Part shown: positions 61,007-64,000 of the stretch, piece after piece
Position numbering within the stretch: position 1 is the first letter of the stretch
Layout: each line of letters starts with the position of its first letter
Assembly: GCA_014132595.1 (NCBI GenBank)
Contig: BMAG01000043.1
Location: 115,878 to 179,877 of the forward strand
Direction of reading: 5' to 3'
Length of the DNA: 64,000 bases
Source: Gammaproteobacteria bacterium
GTDB lineage: Bacteria > Pseudomonadota > Gammaproteobacteria > DSM-16500
Program-made: the position numbers and the translations under genes
Notes under the pieces: generated by a model
What the model was told of the DNA's origin: nothing
Databases searched by the model: none
What the model saw: only the letters and a program-made list of their open reading frames with translations

Positions 61007-64000
61007 TTAGCTGAATGTCTGTTGACGGACCTGTCGTTGGTTGGATGTTGAAGCATTCGCATTTGATTCAGGGGTAGGTGAATTTTCTTTTTTCTCTCTC
61101 TGTTTTTCGGGAGACGGTTCACGTGTAAAAGCACGATAACAACTAAATGCAGTTGTTGTGACGAATCCAATTCCCGCTAGTATGGTTCCTGTGGTTAATG
61201 GGTATTGCACAGCTTTTTTCCCTACATAGGTTATAGTTTCATTAGCAGCTTCAACTATTGTCGGAGAGGTGTTCCAGGCAGTTAAAGCAATCGTCACCTC
61301 GTTTTCTGTGATGGTGATAGGAGAGATCATGTGTGATTTTTTTTGAGGAGGCGTTGATTTAACTTCCTCTTGAAATCGTTGCATCATGACGACATTAGAA
61401 GTACTAGACTTCAATGGAGAAATCTGGACTGGTGGTGTTTGTATTTCTGATGAGGGCTTGTTACTTAATTCAGTTATACGATTGATACTCTGTGTCACGG
61501 CATTTTTTGCAGAATCAAAATTAGGATTATTTTGGACATTGGGAAGCACAGTCATTTGTAATGCTAAGTCATTTTGTAGATTTAAATCATTCAATAAGCG
61601 ATTGTAATTGTCTAATGCAGTTATTTCCCTGGCGCGATAATTTTTAGGTGACCAGAAGTATTTGATGCTTAAACATAGATCATAAGCCATGCTTCCAAAG
61701 GAATAGATGCTTTTCCCAACGGCATAAAGAGGGACGTAAGGTAGGGCTGTGTTTATCAATGCTTTTCCTAATGGTTTTATCCAGCCTGAATACGGCGACT
61801 TCCAATCATTTCGAGCCATAAACAATTCATAAGCAGCATTAAATATAAAATTGGCGCTTATTAATCCTATAGTCACAACGCCAAACGTGGAGGCGGTCGA
61901 TATGCCCAGAAATGCATATTTAGCAATAGAGATACCTGCTGACAAGGAAGTTAGTCCTTGAAGATGAGCAAGCAGGGAGGTGAAAGTTGTTACAGAAATA
62001 TAAGTGGTGCGTACTGCGCTTGCAAAAGTTGTGGTATCTGCTAGGAATTTAAGTTTAGGTATGATAGTTTCATCTTTGATTATTTTGATCCAATTACCTA
62101 TGGGCCCATGATCCTTTTTGATTTCTTCTATTTTTTCGATAGTTTTTATTTTTTCAGTTTGAATTACTTGATTTAAATGAGCAACATTATCGGCTAATGT
62201 TTGCTTTTCCACTTCGAGTAAAACAGCAGTACAACTTTCAAAGATTTCTTTATAGAGATTTGAGGCAGGTTGCTCCTGCATATTTTTTTGCAAATGATCC
62301 AGTGTTGTACTTATCAGGCGCAATTTTTCAGCTTTTTTATTTTGATCAAGGCTCGCAAGAGCAGCAAACTGGATTTCAATTCTTTTTTTCAGAAGTAGTA
62401 ATTGAATACGATTTGTATAATTTATGTTTGGATCAGGGTTATTACTGTCAATTAGGAAAACCGGAAAACCTACCATTTGGTTATTAAAAATTGTAAATGA
62501 ATTTAAAATGCTAGTTCTTGCTTGAGAAAGATCATTTTTATCCGCGCTTTCATTTAAGAGAATGTTGGTAATTGCAGTTTCAAGATTGTCTAACCCAACT
62601 TGCGATAATATCGCATATAGTTTTGACAGGAAATCTACAAAAATCATTTCGTCTATAGGTTCCAGAGACTGCGATTTTTCAAGTTGACTGAAACAGTTCT
62701 GTAAAGTTGTGGCGAATTTTGCTTTTACGGTAATGCCAATTTGCCTATAAATTGTATTTTTTACACTGGTGCTTAAATCACAAACTGCTGTGTGCATTGA
62801 GTCTGGACAGGCTGCACTCATAAGCGTTCTGAGTGTGTCACTTGTTAGAACTTCTTTTGCCAAAACTCCCACAGGAGTTGCAGATCCAATAAGCCCAGCT
62901 GTGTTTGAAAGAATTTGCAATACAGTGGATTGTGCGTTTTCTCCCATATCGAGATAATTGTAAACTTGGTTTGTAATTGAATTTGCAAGATCTTCAGAGC
63001 CAGTCTGTTCCACGCCTAATGGATCTTTTAAACAAAAGGCAAGCTCTGGATGAGTGCTTTTAACTTTCTTGAAGTATTCATGATAAGTGTGATAATGAGT
63101 GCTAAGTTTTTGTAACTGTGTTGGAAAGTAATGACGAATACAATGTTCGGCAAGTGTGGTGTAAATGTCGGTTTCATTTTTGGCATTGCTTGGCGCAAGC
63201 TTAAAAACAAAGCCCATGACATTGCTCATCACTGTTTGTGCATCAAATTGCACCCTGGGCAATGTTCCATTTAAGATGCTTGCTAATATGCGTGCGGCTT
63301 CTGGGTTTGTGTTAATAAATTCTCTCAATTCCATCAAAATATTAATGAGAGAATTGATATATGCTTTTTTAGCCTCTAAGGCTGCGAAGTAATCTGACTC
63401 TTGATGCTTGCATTCACCCAGGGATGAATAGTTGTTAGACTTAAGAAAATCAATGCCGGATGTGAGTAGTAAACATACGACTTTTTTCATCGTAGCATCA
63501 ATAATTTCTCGTATTTTTTGCTGCGGTGTTTTAATGACTTTAGTTAATGCTTGATTCGAGGGGAATTTATCAAAAAGGTAGCCATAGGCTTTATAAAAAA
63601 TCTTTAGCTCTGCGAGTATTTCATTTTTTTCTGCGAGCGAGATTACAGTTAAAGAAGATATTTTTTCAAATTCTAATTCGGTATAAAATTGGGATAATTC
63701 CGCTTTAAATTGAATGGTATTTTCCAGTTTGCACTCGCGCGCTTCCGTATCAATTAAATTTTCTATTTTTTGTTTATAGTGCGTTCTATAAATATGAAAA
63801 TATAATTTTTTATAAAGTAAGCGGCAATGATCATTAAATTTTTCATTCCCAGATATGATTTTGAGTGATTCTAGAAGCGCCCATTTTTTTTGTATGCCAT
63901 CAGGTGTTAATGGTGTTTTTAAAAATTCTTTTTCGATTTGGTAGAATTTGTAATTTAATACAAAATAATAGAAAAATCTGTCCGCAACATTTGTATTGGT
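61007..64000 (-). CDS. Very large protein of unknown function, C-terminal 997 residues
   Basis: The frame is open from the stop at 61007 to the window edge, with no stop; the protein therefore begins beyond 64000. A Met at 63490 is only internal: the frame upstream reads through SNQALTKVIKTPQQKIREII. The N-terminal visible half is charged and helical (for example EKEFLKTPLTP; HYKQKIENLIDTEAREC), without signal peptide. Hydrophobic segments lie in the middle (near IAKYAFLGISTASTFGVVTI and YELFMARNDW) and near the end (YPLTTGTILAGIGFVTTTAF, then a basic tail). Architecture fits a large membrane-active or host-directed protein. No family recognised. Confidence 0.75.
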   Translation of the reverse strand, partial: TNTNVADRFFYYFVLNYKFYQIEKEFLKTPLTPDGIQKKWALLESLKIISGNEKFNDHCRLLYKKLYFHIYRTHYKQKIENLIDTEARECKLENTIQFKAELSQFYTELEFEKISSLTVISLAEKNEILAELKIFYKAYGYLFDKFPSNQALTKVIKTPQQKIREIIDATMKKVVCLLLTSGIDFLKSNNYSSLGECKHQESDYFAALEAKKAYINSLINILMELREFINTNPEAARILASILNGTLPRVQFDAQTVMSNVMGFVFKLAPSNAKNETDIYTTLAEHCIRHYFPTQLQKLSTHYHTYHEYFKKVKSTHPELAFCLKDPLGVEQTGSEDLANSITNQVYNYLDMGENAQSTVLQILSNTAGLIGSATPVGVLAKEVLTSDTLRTLMSAACPDSMHTAVCDLSTSVKNTIYRQIGITVKAKFATTLQNCFSQLEKSQSLEPIDEMIFVDFLSKLYAILSQVGLDNLETAITNILLNESADKNDLSQARTSILNSFTIFNNQMVGFPVFLIDSNNPDPNINYTNRIQLLLLKKRIEIQFAALASLDQNKKAEKLRLISTTLDHLQKNMQEQPASNLYKEIFESCTAVLLEVEKQTLADNVAHLNQVIQTEKIKTIEKIEEIKKDHGPIGNWIKIIKDETIIPKLKFLADTTTFASAVRTTYISVTTFTSLLAHLQGLTSLSAGISIAKYAFLGISTASTFGVVTIGLISANFIFNAAYELFMARNDWKSPYSGWIKPLGKALINTALPYVPLYAVGKSIYSFGSMAYDLCLSIKYFWSPKNYRAREITALDNYNRLLNDLNLQNDLALQMTVLPNVQNNPNFDSAKNAVTQSINRITELSNKPSSEIQTPPVQISPLKSSTSNVVMMQRFQEEVKSTPPQKKSHMISPITITENEVTIALTAWNTSPTIVEAANETITYVGKKAVQYPLTTGTILAGIGFVTTTAFSCYRAFTREPSPEKQREKKENSPTPESNANASTSNQRQVRQQTFS

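Noticed and set aside
63028..63490. Met at 63490 as the start of an 827-residue protein
   Set aside because: The minus-strand frame is open without a stop to 64000 and the upstream residues look like a continuing protein, so the start is outside the window.
1..64000. CRISPR array, prophage, insertion sequence, rRNA or tRNA
   Set aside because: Reading both strands, I saw no regularly spaced repeats, integrase or transposase motifs, or clear tRNA/rRNA sequences; a covariance search could still find a small RNA.

Overview
The window looks like chromosomal core sequence from a low-GC gammaproteobacterium, most likely of the Legionellales (Coxiella/Legionella relatives). Support for this: the ruvX/polA and mnmE-yidC-yidD-rnpA-rpmH blocks, heterotetrameric glyQ/glyS, a complete efp-epmA-epmB set, a Com1/DsbA-like periplasmic thioredoxin close to the Coxiella protein, an MgtC-type membrane protein, and several large or low-complexity proteins of the kind such bacteria secrete into host cells. 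Genes are tightly packed with many 1-4 nt start/stop overlaps. I saw no insertion sequence, prophage, CRISPR array, rRNA or tRNA.

Layout. 1-7.4 kb (all minus): ruvX fragment, polA, a phosphoribosyltransferase, then mnmE, yidC, yidD, rnpA, rpmH. 7.4-7.76 kb: an AT-rich intergenic stretch with DnaA boxes in the place where oriC usually sits, but dnaA is absent. 7.76-11.2 kb: folate genes folC, fused folK-folP, folB, and a secreted protein. 11.3-18.2 kb: SUF iron-sulfur operon sufR-B-C-D-S-U-A-T plus monothiol glutaredoxin. 18.2-23.5 kb: mgtC-like, tgt, a CHASE2 adenylate cyclase, and two FecR-domain proteins, the second truncated. 23.6-35.3 kb: carA-carB, a methyltransferase, oligopeptidase A, glyQ-glyS-gmhB-plsC-like. 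35.5-41 kb: a proline-rich protein of unknown function, a hotdog thioesterase, a putative glycoside hydrolase, yggS, pckA, an SseB-like protein. 41-45.1 kb: pyrF, pyrE (minus) and pyrB-pyrI-pyrC (plus). 45.2-52.2 kb: a hypothetical, an orphan TpsB transporter, dapF, a 37-codon lptM, pgi, zapB-like/zapA/fthC, com1. 52.3-57.9 kb: operon ybeY-corC-gcdH-FAD oxidoreductase-aldo/keto reductase-cca. 57.9-58.4 kb: a 504-bp gap with a perfect 29-bp inverted repeat and a dyad of two perfect DnaA boxes. 58.4-61 kb: epmB, efp, epmA. 61-64 kb: the C-terminal 997 residues of a very large protein of unknown function.

The genes give every step of de novo UMP synthesis except dihydroorotate dehydrogenase. The most striking finding is that pyrE and pyrF encode proteins that resemble the two halves of animal UMP synthase in sequence and in order, as two overlapping genes. 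Other points of interest are the origin-like region without dnaA, the second DnaA-box dyad 50 kb away, the tiny lptM gene, the tRNA nucleotidyltransferase with an eroded HD domain, and an outer-membrane TpsB transporter without a partner exoprotein nearby.
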